The notes: a model not told the origin generated them from the letters alone. A stretch of DNA of 64,000 nucleotides from Cristatella mucedo (GCA_009760855.2 WPIO01000065.1:1159501-1223500); one strand, 5' to 3'. Shown: positions 44,985 through 58,600, counted from the stretch's first letter. Numbers and translations are program-made.

Positions 44985-46190
44985 CAATCTCAAGAATTTG
45001 GCCAAACCTGACTGACCACCCGAACAACTGCTACTTCTTCATGGTGAACCCTTCCAAATGTTGAACTGGCCAGAGCCTGCCTCCCATCATGTATCCACCA
45101 ATTCCTTCATCCATCGTCCAAGTGCCACACTGTCTTGAGTTCTCCATCCCCACTTCTCTAAAGAGACATCAGCCTATCTTTAGGAATGGTCTATTGCAGA
45201 TCCAGATTTCAATTGCACAGTTGCTGCTGAAGAAAGAAAGCTATACCTGACCTTGGTCTTACCAAGTCTGAAGCTTAGCTTCTGACATATAGGCTCAAGC
45301 AGTGGGTGACAGTCCATGCATAATGGATCAGAGAAAGCACCACAAACTTTTTTCCAACATTCTGTCGGAAAGATGGGCTATGCTTGTACAATAATGTAGC
45401 CAGCCTATTCGAGGTTTAAGGAATCACTTGTACCCGGGTGAATGGCTCCTATTCAGACAGTTCATCCAGGTGCCTCAAAGCCGTACTGCTTCATAACAGA
45501 AACAAGTACCAGTATTTCCCTATGGCTAACTTAGTGAACCTCAAAAAGAACTGGACCAGTTGCTAAGTGCCTTGAAGTATGGCTATCATGGGTGGGGTGG
45601 GCTTTGGAGACATCTAAGTGATGTCATTCCTGTTTGGTCTCGTCTCTAAGGGGGTTTCACGAAGTTTCCTAATTTTCTTTGCCTATGGGACAGCCGGGAC
45701 TTTAGGTTCACTATCGCAAAAGGGAATGGCGTCTTCAGAACAAATTCCTCGTGGGGAAGAATAACATCAAGTGGAAGCTGTTGTCAGACCCTTGGAAGGT
45801 GCTGGTCGCACCACTGGATATCAAGTCGGCCCCCATCAAGCCATTTGTGAGGGCTCTAGACAACGAGTCTCCAGTTTTCAAGTAAATCTAAAATACTTCC
45901 CGAAGCTGTTTGAGGAAAAGGTCAAAGCTGTTATCTTAGTCAGATCACAGATGAAGATCATAGAGCGTGACGAATTCGCCAATAATCTAAGCAGGACGAA
46001 GAAAGCGACTTGAAACAGGTTCGTTGTTATGGTTCGCAGCTTTCTGGGCAATCACAAGGCTGAAAACTATGAGCAGCTGGTTCAGGCTCTCATAAAGAGC
46101 TATGCCAAAATGGACAGCAGAATTTCCCTTGAAGTCCTATCTTTGGTGCTCATATGGCAAATTCAAGGTGAACGTCGGACCTTAATCGAT
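44985..46190 (+). mobile_element. decayed mobile-element gene with FLCxWDSR motif
   Basis: Several plus-strand frames together resemble a multi-copy protein known from arthropod and cnidarian genomes, usually annotated as uncharacterised. Matching pieces in order: NNCYFF...YPPIPSSIVQVPH, DFNCTVAAEERKLYL, SSRCLKAVLLHN (frame-shifted), KYGYHGWGG, GGFTKFPNFLCLWDSR, then KYFPKLFEEKVKAVILV, RSFLGNHKAENYEQLVQALI. At least four frame changes and stops are present, so it is dead. It ends about 500 bases before UGGT exon 1. That it is transposon-borne is inferred from its wide, repetitive distribution. Confidence 0.6.
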
Positions 46191-46745
46191 TAGCAAGGCG
46201 AGCGCTTTCACCAGAATATATTTGACTTTGAACATTGTTACTAAGGACAGTATAGCGAAAATACAATCGGGAAATATGTTTAGGGGCTTCTTCGAGAAAG
46301 GTGTTTATAGTATAGCCACACATCTAGAACGTGTACTCATATCTTAACCCATATGAGTGTTCATTTTGTCTATCTCGAGTTCGTGCTCTAGTGTACTTTG
46401 CTTTACCCCATCAAACCATCTTCATGGGACCAATGGTTGGTTTGCTGTGTGCTTACTTTGATTAGCGGAACTGTGTGGTATTGCGGTAGAGCAAGGCCAT
46501 CCTTGATTTTGATCAAGGAGGCATACGTTTCTATGTGATCTGCATTGTATTGAATGTTTGTGGACACATATTATTTGTGTCGATGTGTGTTTGTATGTCA
46601 TCTGCTGGTGTCTTTAGCTCATAAGCACACATTTTATAATGTCACTTGTCAAATACCCTAATCCAAGGGCAATACATTTTGGATGGACAGTACATGTTTG
46701 TTTAAGTCGTGTCTTTTGCAGCTGCAGCAGCATTACTGTCTAATA
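46191..46745 (+). other. UGGT upstream region
   Basis: Between the decayed mobile-element gene and the UGGT start codon. No clear TATA box or CpG island is visible. A 3' splice-site-like TCTTTTGCAG at 46712-46721 suggests a 5'-UTR intron. Confidence 0.4.
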
Positions 46746-46873
46746 ATGACAAGGCTGCTGCTGATGCTGCTGTGTGCTGGCATCTCACAGAACTTTGTAT
46801 CTGCCACACCTAAAGCCATCATAACGACTTTGGATGCCAAGTGGCCGTCAACACCCTTTATCTTGGAAGCCTG
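46746..46873 (+). CDS. UGGT: UGGT exon 1 (signal peptide)
   Basis: The peptide begins MTRLLLMLLCAG, a hydrophobic signal sequence, then DAKWPSTPFILEA, the conserved start of the first thioredoxin-like domain. The donor is CCTG|GTAACT and two bases of a Cys codon carry over. An in-frame ATG 63 bases upstream (46683) would add 21 polar residues before the signal peptide. A 3' splice-site-like run (TCTTTTGCAG) lies between the two ATGs, so the upstream ATG may be intronic or untranslated. Confidence 0.88.
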
Positions 46874-49800
46874 GTAACTGCAGTCAACTAGTTGGCCACG
46901 CTTGTCATTAAAGTGTGATGCGTGCAGTTGTGGATTGATTGCTGCTGCATTGCTTAAATTAGTTTATTTTCTTTAGTGAATATCTGGCTACAGAGAGCAA
47001 TGAACTATTCTGGAAGTTCATCGAAAGCTTACCAGACACGGGTCACCGTGAGTATTACCTTCCTAGCTGCTGACGTCGCACGATAGGACTGTCCGCTTGC
47101 TTTCGAGCCGCTGCTGGTCATTTTTTATTTCTTAGTTTCGGAAAGAGATCAGCACGACAGGATCTTCTCCACACTGGATGGCGTAGCTAAGCTAAGCCAG
47201 CATGAGCTTCGCCTGCTCAAGTTCTCCCTGTCGATACGACAATTTGCCCCAGCTGTGCAACTACACCAGGAGGTAGAATGGGCTGGTGGTTGGCAGGCAC
47301 TATTTCCGTCTAGCTTTATTCAATGCTGGTGGCTTTATTCTTTTGTTGTCGACTTACAAGCTCACTAGGTTGTAGGCTTGTGCAGGGACTTCCCATGTTC
47401 TTGTTTAGCATCTAAAGTGCCGGTCGTGTATCGTATTTTTTCTTGCACTCATGGAAGACATCTTACTTTGTTTGTAGCTAGCACGAGATAAGAATCCTGG
47501 TGGATGTCCGGCATTCGCTGATATCCACGGGGAAGTGGCATGCGATCCTTCTCAAATTGCCGACCTCGTCAAACGGGCCAGCGAAAGGTACGAGTTTGTG
47601 CTTACCTTAATCGCCATGTGTAGTTACATTAGTCTTTAGCCGACCGAGGTGGGATTTAGTGTAGGTTCGGTATTTTCTGTGAGTGTAGCTCATGATTCCT
47701 GACCAGTTGTGCTGCACCAGTATGGTTTGTCACATTCCCGGAGCACCTGGCTTGCAGTTGTCTTGATTACCTGATGGGCTATTGCATGTATGCTTGTTTG
47801 TCTTACGTCTGCAGTGTATTGCTACGTTGCTTGGTGTGGATATTTAAGAACAGACTTAATTCTGGTCTGTCAATTTTCTGAGGTTTTCCCTATTTCATGA
47901 CATAGAAAGCTGCAATCTCGATATCGATTATGCTGTTCTGCTCTCTGTTGCTATTGTAAGGTCTGCCTCGTCGAGTTTCTGTTTTGTTTTCCATTTTTAG
48001 GGCTTCACCGATGACTTTCAAGTTTGACCATCGCTATCCATCTGCTGTTGGCAGTGGCACCGTTACTGTTATCCTATATGCGCACGTGGGAACTGCTAGC
48101 TTTCATTCATTCCATGAGATGCTGAAGAATTTGGTTTCTACAGGAAGCATATCGACGTATGTCTTTAGGCATTATGTAAAAGTAAGACACTCACTATTGT
48201 TCGGGACAGGTCTGTAGACATGCCTTCGTGTGTGGCGTGGCCACCCATATGTATGCACTTGATGTCTGCATTGTATAATTGCCTCACTGTGAGAATTACC
48301 TCCGGGAAATGGATTTATTCTGCTGAAGGTTGACCCGTCGTTGAAGCCGTTGCGTTTGTCGGGGTATGGAGTCGAGATGGCAATTAAGAGCACGGAATAC
48401 AAAGCCAAAGACGATGCAAAAGTAGCAAGTATGGGAATCGCTGTGGGGTTGCTTAGCATGCTGTGTTTTTTCAATTGTGTATCTTGTAGCTGGCAGCCTA
48501 TTTCTGTAGGTGCAGATCAAGGCTTAGACGATGAATTGGAAGGAGAAATAGGTGGCTTCAATTTCACCAGGCTGAGGTAATGCTCGTGCCTTTTAGAATT
48601 AAAGCTGGCCAGTGTCGGCATAGAGCATTTAAAATAAAGTATGGCTCCTGGCTAGTGTCGGCATCCAACATCTGCCCACCTGGCGTTTGGTCACTTGGCT
48701 GCCTTTGATTCCTGTTCCATAGCATGTAGCGCCAGAGAAAAGTATGCACAAGTGGGAAAAAGTGTTCAATTAACTTCAGATTAATTGGAAATTATAATGG
48801 TCACATTTATTTCATTTTGAGCTTTATGGAAGATGAACTTTCGAGCTTGTGTTTTGTATGGCTTGCAAAATGAATTTGTGCTTTGCCTATCTGGTCTTGT
48901 TGTCTTACATTGGTTGTGTATGCTATCCTGCATAGATTATGAATTAACTTAAGGTGTATCACTTACGTTTTGTCCATCCTTTTCACCAATATCAGGCTGT
49001 GTCTTTTATTAATAATAATGATGATAATACACTTGATACAATACACTTGATAAAAGCGCCATCAGAGAATTCAATCTCTTTTTAGGCGCTTTACATTTGC
49101 TGCAAAGGTAACACGATCGAATGGTGAGCGGTATCATGCTTGATGAACGACATGAATAACATGGTTAGGGGTGACATGCACAGGGTCAGCATGCAACTGG
49201 TTAGTTGCAGCATGCAACAGTGTCAGCATGCATAAGCACATAAAGGACGAATCACAGGGACCCACTAAAGGCTGTCATAAATAGGTGCGTTTTAAATTTA
49301 TCTCAAATCTACCAGAAATATTAGTTTTTATACAGTGGTATATAATAATTATCATATGTAATGTGTGCAGCACCACCAGGAACCGAATCTCTTTCTAGGC
49401 ACTAATATTACGTATGCTGTAAAGAAAGCATGTCAATGTGCTTTGTGATAACGTGCACAATGTCAGTTTGCCTGAGCACAAAGGATAATTTATACAGACC
49501 CAGCAAATGCTCCGAGGAACAGGTGCATTTTAATGTTCCATTTTAATATCAAGTCAGGGGATGTCGTGAGGTCAGTCGTGAGTTCCAAGCTTTGGGAGCA
49601 TGCAAACTAAAGGCACTGTCTACAAAATATATGAGGTTAGTTAAAGGCACAGCTGAACGACATGAGTAAGAAAAACGGGTGGTACGGTGCCTAGCATGAC
49701 TGGAAAGTAGTTATGATACGCAGGCTAGAGCAAGAGAATGAAGGGACCTAAAAGTGAGTGGAAAAATCTTGAAGATGATGCACTGCATGATGTGGAGCCA

Positions 49801-52629
49801 GTGCAGGCCGGTAAGAAGTGGTAGTGCTATTAAGAATTGCCATCCATCATATAAATATTTATGTAGAGTGGTTGCATTCTTGTATTCAATATTAGTGCTA
49901 TAAGTTATGGCCATACTTGTGACATTCTATTAGAGCTTACTTATGAATTTTATGTTTGCATTCTTGTAGGGATCGATTTCCAAAACTCAAAAAGGAGCTG
50001 CAAGAGCTCAAGGCCCACCTCTCGATATCCAGCTATGAACTCTCACCGCTGAAAGTCTGGGAATTGCAAGGTTAGCGCTAGCTCAGTTGCTGTAGGTTGA
50101 TTTCTTTGCGCGCGTATGTGTGCTTGTGCGCGCGTGTGTTTGCAGCAATCAGTTACTCGAGCTCACTATGCCTCGTGAAGTGCGAGATTCTTGCATCTGT
50201 GCTAAGAACAAAGCTCGTTTACAAATAAACTCAGAAGCAATTGCAATTTTAAAAACACCAACAGTATATTGAAATCCTTTGCATGTCGCCCTAAGAGAAC
50301 CTAATCTCTATCCAGGTGGTTCACCTATGCCACGGGGCTTGAACCCACGACCTCGGCCAGCCAGACCTTGGTCGGGGCAAGCACCTTAACCATACTGGAA
50401 CATGTGTAGCCCCCAAAGGACTGGCATGTCTAGAATGTGCAGATTGCTGCAACTAGTTCCCAAGTAATCTTACTAGTCACACTGGCCAGAGGCAGTTCTG
50501 TTTCTATTACTCGGCTGGCACAGTTTGTCGTCTGAAACTTGCTCATCCCTAGAGCATGGTTAGGGTAAAGCACACATAGGTCTAGCAAGGCAACTTAGCC
50601 TTTGATAGAGGGCAGTGGGGTCTTGCTACTGCTTCTCTATACGACAGACAGCAATAGAAAACATTAGACCATCTGTGCAAACACTGCTTTTATTCTGTTA
50701 TGGAGTCATTCGCCTTGCAGATGCTGCTTTATGGTGACGTGTACTTAATTGCAGATATTTCGCGTTTGTTCAAATGCACTGTGGACAAGTAGAACTTTAA
50801 ATTAGAAATGTGGTCGCTCGTGGTAATCTTTCTGCGCGACACTTTCTTTCCTAGATTTGAGCTTGCAGGCTGCCCAGAAGGCTATCACTGCACAGTCTCT
50901 CGAAGTGCTTCGGGATCTGAGCCAGAATTTTCCGTCGCTCGCCAAATCACTCGCTAGAACCGCACTAGAGCCGAGCACCAAAGCTGCTCTTTCCACTAAC
51001 CAGAAGGTGAGTGGAATGCTTTGACTATGCTTTTGCAGAATGAGTGAGAGAGCAGCAGCTGTGGCAAGTGCATGAGCTACTCTTAAGCTGTTATGAATAT
51101 GGCAGTTTGAACTATTTTAAAGTCTCTGCTGCAGAATGTAGATCTTACAGTACTTAGGCAGCAATAGTATAGGCCGGTAGAAGAAGCAAGTATAAATCTG
51201 TTGCCTTATTGCTGAAAGATATTCTCTTGCTTCCTGTCAAATGAGCATATTTTTTTCAGTTCAAGCTGTTTATAAGTCGCAACGGTCATTCTCTCCACCC
51301 AGTTTTCCTCGTTAAAGACCTTAAGGCTGCTAGGTGTCTAGCGCTCCTGTAACCGCGTAGGGAAGGGTCGTCCCCCGGTTCTCTGCCGGTGGACTGTGCG
51401 ATGCAGCGCTGCAGTGCGGTTAAAACACAGGCGGCCACAACTGGGTGCCGAAAGCAACAGTTTATTGTGGGCCTGTTAGTAGCGGTTACGCACCGGCGCA
51501 AGCGCTTTACGCGGCGCGTACCGGACCGACGGAGTTAACTGCGTGAGAACTCCCGAAGCCCGCGTATAGTACAGTATCCTATGCGAGCGTCGCTAGCGAT
51601 TGTCCCAACCCCGAAGGCAGGCCGCTACAGCACCCCAAGATACGAGCAGCTAACTTAGTAGCCGGCAGAACACAACTGCGCAGTCTAAGTTGCACTTAGC
51701 TGTCCGTCGCCGTAGGTTTGTCTCTCGTGCTCTCGAAGCTTAGTCTCGCATCGACTACCGAAGCTGCAGCCCCGAGCTCTCGAGGCGTAGTCTCTGCTCG
51801 ACTACCCAAGCTGTTGCCTAAGCTCTCTCATTATATTCTCTCTCCTCTCAACTCCTGACCTCGCGCGAAGCTATTTCTACTTCAGCATATTAGTCGGTGC
51901 ACATCCTGACCGCAACGTCTGCACCAGGCTTCATTCTAACTTTAGCGGGTAGACCAGGAGCCGGGCTTCTACTAGGTGTCCAAGTCGAACCCGCTAAGAC
52001 AACCACATTAGTCGCTCCATCTCCTAACCGCATCGCATGCATAAAGCTCCATCCTAACCTGAGCTAGGTGAGTCAGGAGCTGGGTTTGTACTAGGCGCCC
52101 TAGTCGACCCCCCCCTAAGGCAAGGGCTCCCATCGCGGCTAAGCTGAGAGCTGCACCAGTGCACTCCTAACACCCAGTGGTAGATAGTCCTTATACCTAT
52201 TGTGATGAGTACTCTGAAGTGTATTACCCGAATGTGTGCGATTGGAGAACGGCTTGCATGCTTCTTAGACATACGTTGCTGGGCAGTTCCGAGATCCAGG
52301 ACTCAGCTGTGTATTGAAGCGATGGTAGTAGGTCCTCTAAGAGACCGGATCACTGTAACCAAAAAGACCGACAGAACAAATAGCATGTAACCAAAGCAGA
52401 AGCAAAAACAGGAAATGTCCAGCTGCATGCCACGGTGTGTCTACTAGCTATGTTCTTGTTAGCGGCTCAGTGTCGAGTCTGCTTTCGGCTGCAGTGGTGC
52501 TGTAGACTCCATTACTTGTTACTTTTAATTCGATCCACGGGTGTTCGTGTCTTGTGGAAGCTTATAATGATCGTATTTACACCGTAGAACCGAATGCTAA
52601 TGCTTCTGGTGTAAATCGTGTGCAGTTCG

Positions 52630-52677
<48 letters not shown>

Positions 52678-55600
52678 CGTGCTGTAAAAGGCTGAAGCTG
52701 TCAGATAAAAGAGGTAAGACTGTCATTTTTGTGATCTGCTTTAATCTTCCAGGCGTAAGCCACCAGGGCCTGCAGGTCGGACTGTCTTTCTGATAGCAGA
52801 AGATGAAAGCAGCATTTAGTCGTAGTTTTCACGCCGTGTGCACGCCATGGACCATGCGGCATACCCGTGCACCATGTGTTATTTAATAAGACAGACTTTC
52901 AATAATGGAACCTAAGGCAAAAACTCTTTAACAAGTTTAAAAAAGAGCAAATTAGGTGATCTAAAAGCCTCAGTTACATAGTGATGGGAGAGCTGTAGCA
53001 ACCAAGACCCCCTATTGCAGCAGTCACTTCCGGCCGGTGTGCCGGATTCGAACGTGCGACCTGAGTCGTGAAGCGTGGCCGGTGTGCCGGATTCGAACGT
53101 GCGACCTGAGTCGCGAAGCGCGAGATGCTTGCTGCTGGGCCAGTGGAAAGTGCATGCGTGATATCGACTTTCTGGGCTGCCTGTTATATAATAATAATAA
53201 TAATAATAATGCACTTGATAAAGCACCCTCAGAGAACTCAATCTCTCTCTAGGCGCTTTACATTTGCTGTAAAGTGAAATGCAATTGAATGGTAAGTAAA
53301 ATCATACTTGAAAAACAAACGAAATGAATAATATGGTTAGGGGTGACATGCACAGGGTCAGCATGCAAATGTGGTTATTGGCAGCATGCACAGTGTCAGC
53401 ACAGTGTCAGTTATACCTTGCTGCTTTTCTTTGTAGTACGTCGAAGCTTTGCACATGTATCCTGGCGATGCAGCGCTCTACATAAATGGCATGCAGTTGG
53501 ATCTGGATTCGACCGATGCATTCATCCTGCTCGATCTTCTTCGTGCTGAAAGCAAGCTCATGGATGCCCTGAATAGCATCGGGCTCTCGGTATGAAGCAG
53601 CAGCTGTGTCAGTAGCAGCTAGTAGCGGCAGCAGCAGTGGCCCAGTGCTGAAATACTCTAAAGATAGTCGCCGCTTAACAAGAACAGTGACGTTGCATGG
53701 CATGTTAAGTGTGCACACATTGTGGTTGTCATCCTTTTTGTCACTTGACATGGTTCAATTTCCTTTTTCTTTAAGCGTTCGAGTGCGTCAGAAGTATTAG
53801 TAGGTTCACGTTCCGCACTGGGCTTAATTAATAAAAGTGTGCCTCTGACCAACTCATTTGAACCGCCCAAGTTGCTGTGGTTTGTATCAGTATCTTTAAA
53901 AAATTCTCCCAATGTTAGTTTTCAAGCAACTTCAAATGCTATTGAACATATGAAGGGCTCTTGATTAAGAAAAAATTAATATCTACGTAGCATGACTAGG
54001 CGTTCACAAAATTAGCGTATCCGATCACATAATTAGATAGTAGTAGCCTATTGACCTCATTCTCTTTGTGTGCGCTTCGTTGGAAGTGCAGTTAAAAATG
54101 TGGATTGGTCCCCCTTTTTTTGTCGGAGGCTTTCCTTGATGACCTCTGTGTCACATAGGCCTTATACTTAACCATTTATTATCTCTTAGTAACAAATCAT
54201 ATATATGCACATCTTGACCATTTGTAGACACTATAATAATAATAATAATAATGATAATTCACTTGATAAAGCGCCCTCAGAGAACTTAATCTCACTCTAG
54301 GCGCTTTACAATTGCTGTAAAGTGAAGTGAAGTGACTAGCCACCTTCCTGCGAAAGGCGCTAGGAGCGTGTGCTTGTTGGTCGCTACTGACCGTGCTAAG
54401 CTTTCTCTTTTCTTGGTACTTGTAACACAAGTTGTGATGCATCGTTTTAAACGGGTGTGCACAGAGAAGGCGAGAAAGGCTAGCCATATTCCAGATTTTG
54501 CACTTGCTTAATGTGCTAGGATGAGGCTGGAGCATAAGGCCGAGCCACCGTGCCTCCTCAGCTTGTGTTGTCGAGTTCAGCGCTGTTTTACATCCTTATG
54601 TATATCACGTTATTTGGAATATTTTAACGGTATTAAGATGAAGTGCACCTTGATCTTAAGGCCTGCGACTGGTTTCTGGGTCAGCAAGCTGCTTGAGTTC
54701 GGGATCATAGCTATGTGACCATGTTTTGCAGCACGACAAAATACAGCAGTTGCTGAGGACTGCCAGCAGCAAGGCCGAGAAAGGCGAATTCGCTCTGGAC
54801 ATACGTGATCCTGCTGTCGTGGTAGGAGGCACCGTCTGCCATTCAACTGATGCGGCGTTCATGGCCGGCCCAGGGCCTCTGTATTATGTGTTTGTGTGCT
54901 GACTCTTTTCTGCAGTACATCAACGACCTCGAGCACGATCCTGCCTACCGGCACTGGCCTAAGGCCCTCCAGTCTCTTTTGCAACCGTCTTTCCCCGGCA
55001 TGATGCGCCACATTGCCAAGAACATCTTCAATTTGGTGAGTGTATCTGTAAAGTCAAGCCCAAAGCATACTGGCATCCGTTCAAACACTTTTATATACTA
55101 TAGGACTTTCATATTGTAACTCAAGGAGCAAAGCAAATTTTCCAGCTTTTAGAGTTTTTACTTTGCTGATCTTGATAATTCCACCTCACCGGTGTGTATG
55201 CATGCAGACTTGCACTCGTAAGTGTGATATAGGTATAAGTACTATTATGTAAATTGACAAACAAAAGTCCCTACAAGTACACGGTCCGGCTGGGAAACGG
55301 CTGATAGCATCCAGATACAGTGCAACCTGCCGATATTGGCCGCCCTAGCGAGTGGCCAAAAGTAATGCATATAGACAGGTGGTGCTTATATGCAGGAATT
55401 AACCCAAGGATGAGCGCATTTGACTAACATCCTCCTGCATAGGCTGGGATACTACGAACACTGAATACAACCCGACTTGGAACTTACACAAAAAAGAAAG
55501 CTTTGCAAAATCAGGTTTACTTGACAGAAAAATTAGATATATGCTCAGCTAAAAAAATTTGTCTGTTTGCTTTAATATGGTTTCATGCATCTCACCAAGC

Positions 55601-58600
55601 CTGTTCCCCGGGTTCCATAATGCCACTGAGAAACTTTGCTGAACCACAGTGCTGAGCAAATCCCTGCAGATTTTTCTTGCACTTTTTAGCCTTTCCAAAT
55701 GTAGGTCATTTGTCGAATGCATCAAACATATCTCTGAAATGTTAGCTGCCATGTTCTTTACTAGCTGTTGGGGTGGCCGGAGAAGTCGATTGAAGCTGCA
55801 TTTGTGTTGCCTTCATAATCTGGCATATCGGGGATTGTGTGCCGAAAAGCTCGAAGGTATAAGTTCCCCGAGAGCTCAGAAATTATCAGCACAGGCACGG
55901 TTTTCTAGCTCTATAATGTGAGCAGAAAATCTAGTGTGGACGAAATACTTGTGATACAGTAGTACAGTAATACAGTAGCAGTATACAGTAGTCAGCACAG
56001 CACGTTCGGACCGGTGAGGCTGCTGCCTGCCGGTTCAGAAGCTTACATGTCCTTCCTTTAGCTACCTCTTTCTGCCAGTGGTCAATGTGCCCTTTCATTG
56101 CTTGACCTGATTTTTTCTCTTTTACAGGTATTGTTTGTCGATCCTGCAAGCCAAGAGAGCATTGTGCTGTTAAAGATGGCTTACGTATTCCAAATGAATC
56201 AGGTGCCGATCAGGTGAGTTACTCGGCTATAGAAGGCCATATTGCTTGGACATGTTGTCCTAGAAACCTGTTATTGGAGAATTCAGCGGATTGCTCTTGG
56301 TTGTTCCGACGGCGAAAGTAGTTCTATTTGTTAATTCGTCTGCATGTAACCGATATTACTGCAGAATTTGTGCAAGGCCGAATGTTACGGCGCATTTGGA
56401 CCTAGGTCAGCAGCCGATATATGATTTTCGATAGATGAGAAAAGTCTTAGTGTGAGTCGCACATGGTGTGGGCCTGAGCATCTTGACTGCTTGTGCTGCT
56501 GTCACGGTTCCGGGTCTTAATTTTTTCTTCAGATTGCTTTAAGAAGAGAAAAACATGCCGCATGCAAGAGCCTCAGTCGTTTACTGGTGCCTCCAGCTCT
56601 AATTGTTGTTATGAAAGGCCTTTGTGATGCCCGCGTCCTGTCTGATACCTGAACAGCTATTGTTCATGACGCAGGCTATTTCGCATTCGACGTGGTTTGA
56701 TCCAGGTCTCTAAGTCACAGCGAGTCAAGCACACTGTCAGGCCAGTTGTATGCCACGTTGCCTATTGAGGTCACCTTACGGTCATCGACGATTTCGGCGT
56801 TCTCGGCTGTCTTTTTATGGACATGTCGTTATGTTCGTTCGCCAAGTTGCTGTTGTACGTAGATGGATGTGTGAAGCACACTGGATTCTTTGCCGTCTTG
56901 TTTGCTTTCCGACTGACATGAAACAGGCTTCTCGGTCACGAGCGATTAGTTTCATCCAACGCCAATTGTTGACTCTTTCAGAGTCGGTATTGTGCCGGCC
57001 ACAACAAGTGAGGAGGGTATCGCTGTTGTGAAGCTGTTCAGCTACATTCACGATGAGATATCGGCAAGCGAGGCGTTGGAGTTTTTGTATCATGTAAGTC
57101 TCGCACCTTACAGCTCCCTACTGCCGCTTGCCGGTCTGCTCGTAGTGGCCATCGCTCATAGCTTTATATGTCAGTGGCGCGGAGCGCGACAGCGGTGAAG
57201 CTTTGATGCTTCCTGTCTGTAGTTGTATGGTTCGCATGCTGCACTTGTAGCTTTGGTGCCTCAGAAATTAAGACAGTGGTTGCTTTAATTTATGCTTTCA
57301 ACTGTCTCTTCTTCATTTTCCCAGTTCTACAATACCGTTGGGTCCAGCAAAGTCACCCAAGAGTCTGTAGTTGCTTACTTCAGAAGGCAGCACCCCCGTG
57401 CTGATTATGCTGACATACTTGCAAGCAAGGAGTACGATGAACCAAGGAAGGTAGTGTAATCGTTGCCATGACTGCCGATGCTGTGGCTGTTTTACATTGC
57501 CGTGCTGTCAGGATACTGGGATCACATTCCGTTGCATCCACTCGCTTTAAATCGCTAATGCGCGAGCATTATGCGCCCGCAGCGGCCAGCTTCTTAAGTA
57601 AACTTCGCCTGCTTATAGCCAGCTGTTTCGAATGCAGCACACTTAAGTTTAGTGCATAAGCTAGTTGTTTAATACCCAGCAATGAGAAGTACATCGACAG
57701 AGCTTTGGAAAAATATGTTTATCCTACCAGAAAACACCCACTCTGCAATCGGTTTAAATTCCTTGCATTCCGAAAAAGCTAAGAAGCCTCAAGTAACGTG
57801 TTGCACACGTGATATCATATGTAATGGCACATGTTACAGCACATGGGTCTTATAGTGCAATCATAATAATAATATGATAATTATATAATGCTGTATTTAT
57901 ATAGCACCACAAGAGAAGTAAATCAGTTTAGGCACTTGACATAATGTCAATTGGTTGGTTACTGTATGCGCAATTTCGGTATGTACACACAAGGCAATTA
58001 ACCGGGACAGAGCAAAGGCTGTGAGGAGTTGGCAGGTTTTAGCATCATTTTAAATGTCGTAAAGGCAGGAGTTACATGGCATCTGTTAGTACTGAGTTCT
58101 ATGGTTTAAGAGCATGGGAACTAAAGGTGCAGTTTTCAAATGATTTGAGGTTTGTTAGAGGCACAACCAAAGGACTTGAGAGTCAGAGTTCAGTTGGTGG
58201 TGCGATGGGAAGCAGGAGTACAACGTTTTCAGACAGTGAGACCGGAATAAGATAAAGGGCCTAACGGAATCTTAAAGTTGGTACTGGTGGGTAGCCAGTG
58301 CAGATCTATGAGAAATGGTGTCATGTGGCAGTTCCGATGACGGACGACGACATACCTCGACTGTGGAACTTACTTCAGCGATCCTTAGGCATCGGCACCT
58401 CTCCTGCTGCCAATTGTGGCACATACTTTCCAGCTGTCCCGAGCTGCTACTTCCATGCTACTCACTTCCTCGACTACTCTCCTGACTCAGCTATGCTTCT
58501 CACTTTCTACGTGTTGCATGAGATGAAGTCCGTTGGTTAACCGTATGCAACGCCGAAAGCTGCTTAGGCTTTGAGTTTGCAATAGAAAACTCTCCAGCCT

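Larger units (their letters stand above)
48577..49969 (+). other. UGGT intron 7
   Basis: A 1.4 kb intron. Its second half holds two antisense LINE-A 3' fragments (49008-49305 and 49325-49845). No other gene is seen. Confidence 0.85.
51007..53436 (+). other. UGGT intron 9
   Basis: A 2.4 kb intron with a GC-rich repeat block (51290-52190), a short GT microsatellite (52630-52680), a duplicated tRNA-like segment (53034-53121) and an antisense LINE-A tail directly before exon 10. Confidence 0.85.

Noticed and set aside
46683-46745. Upstream in-frame ATG as the UGGT start
   Set aside because: It would bury the signal peptide behind 21 polar residues, and an acceptor-like site lies between the two ATGs.
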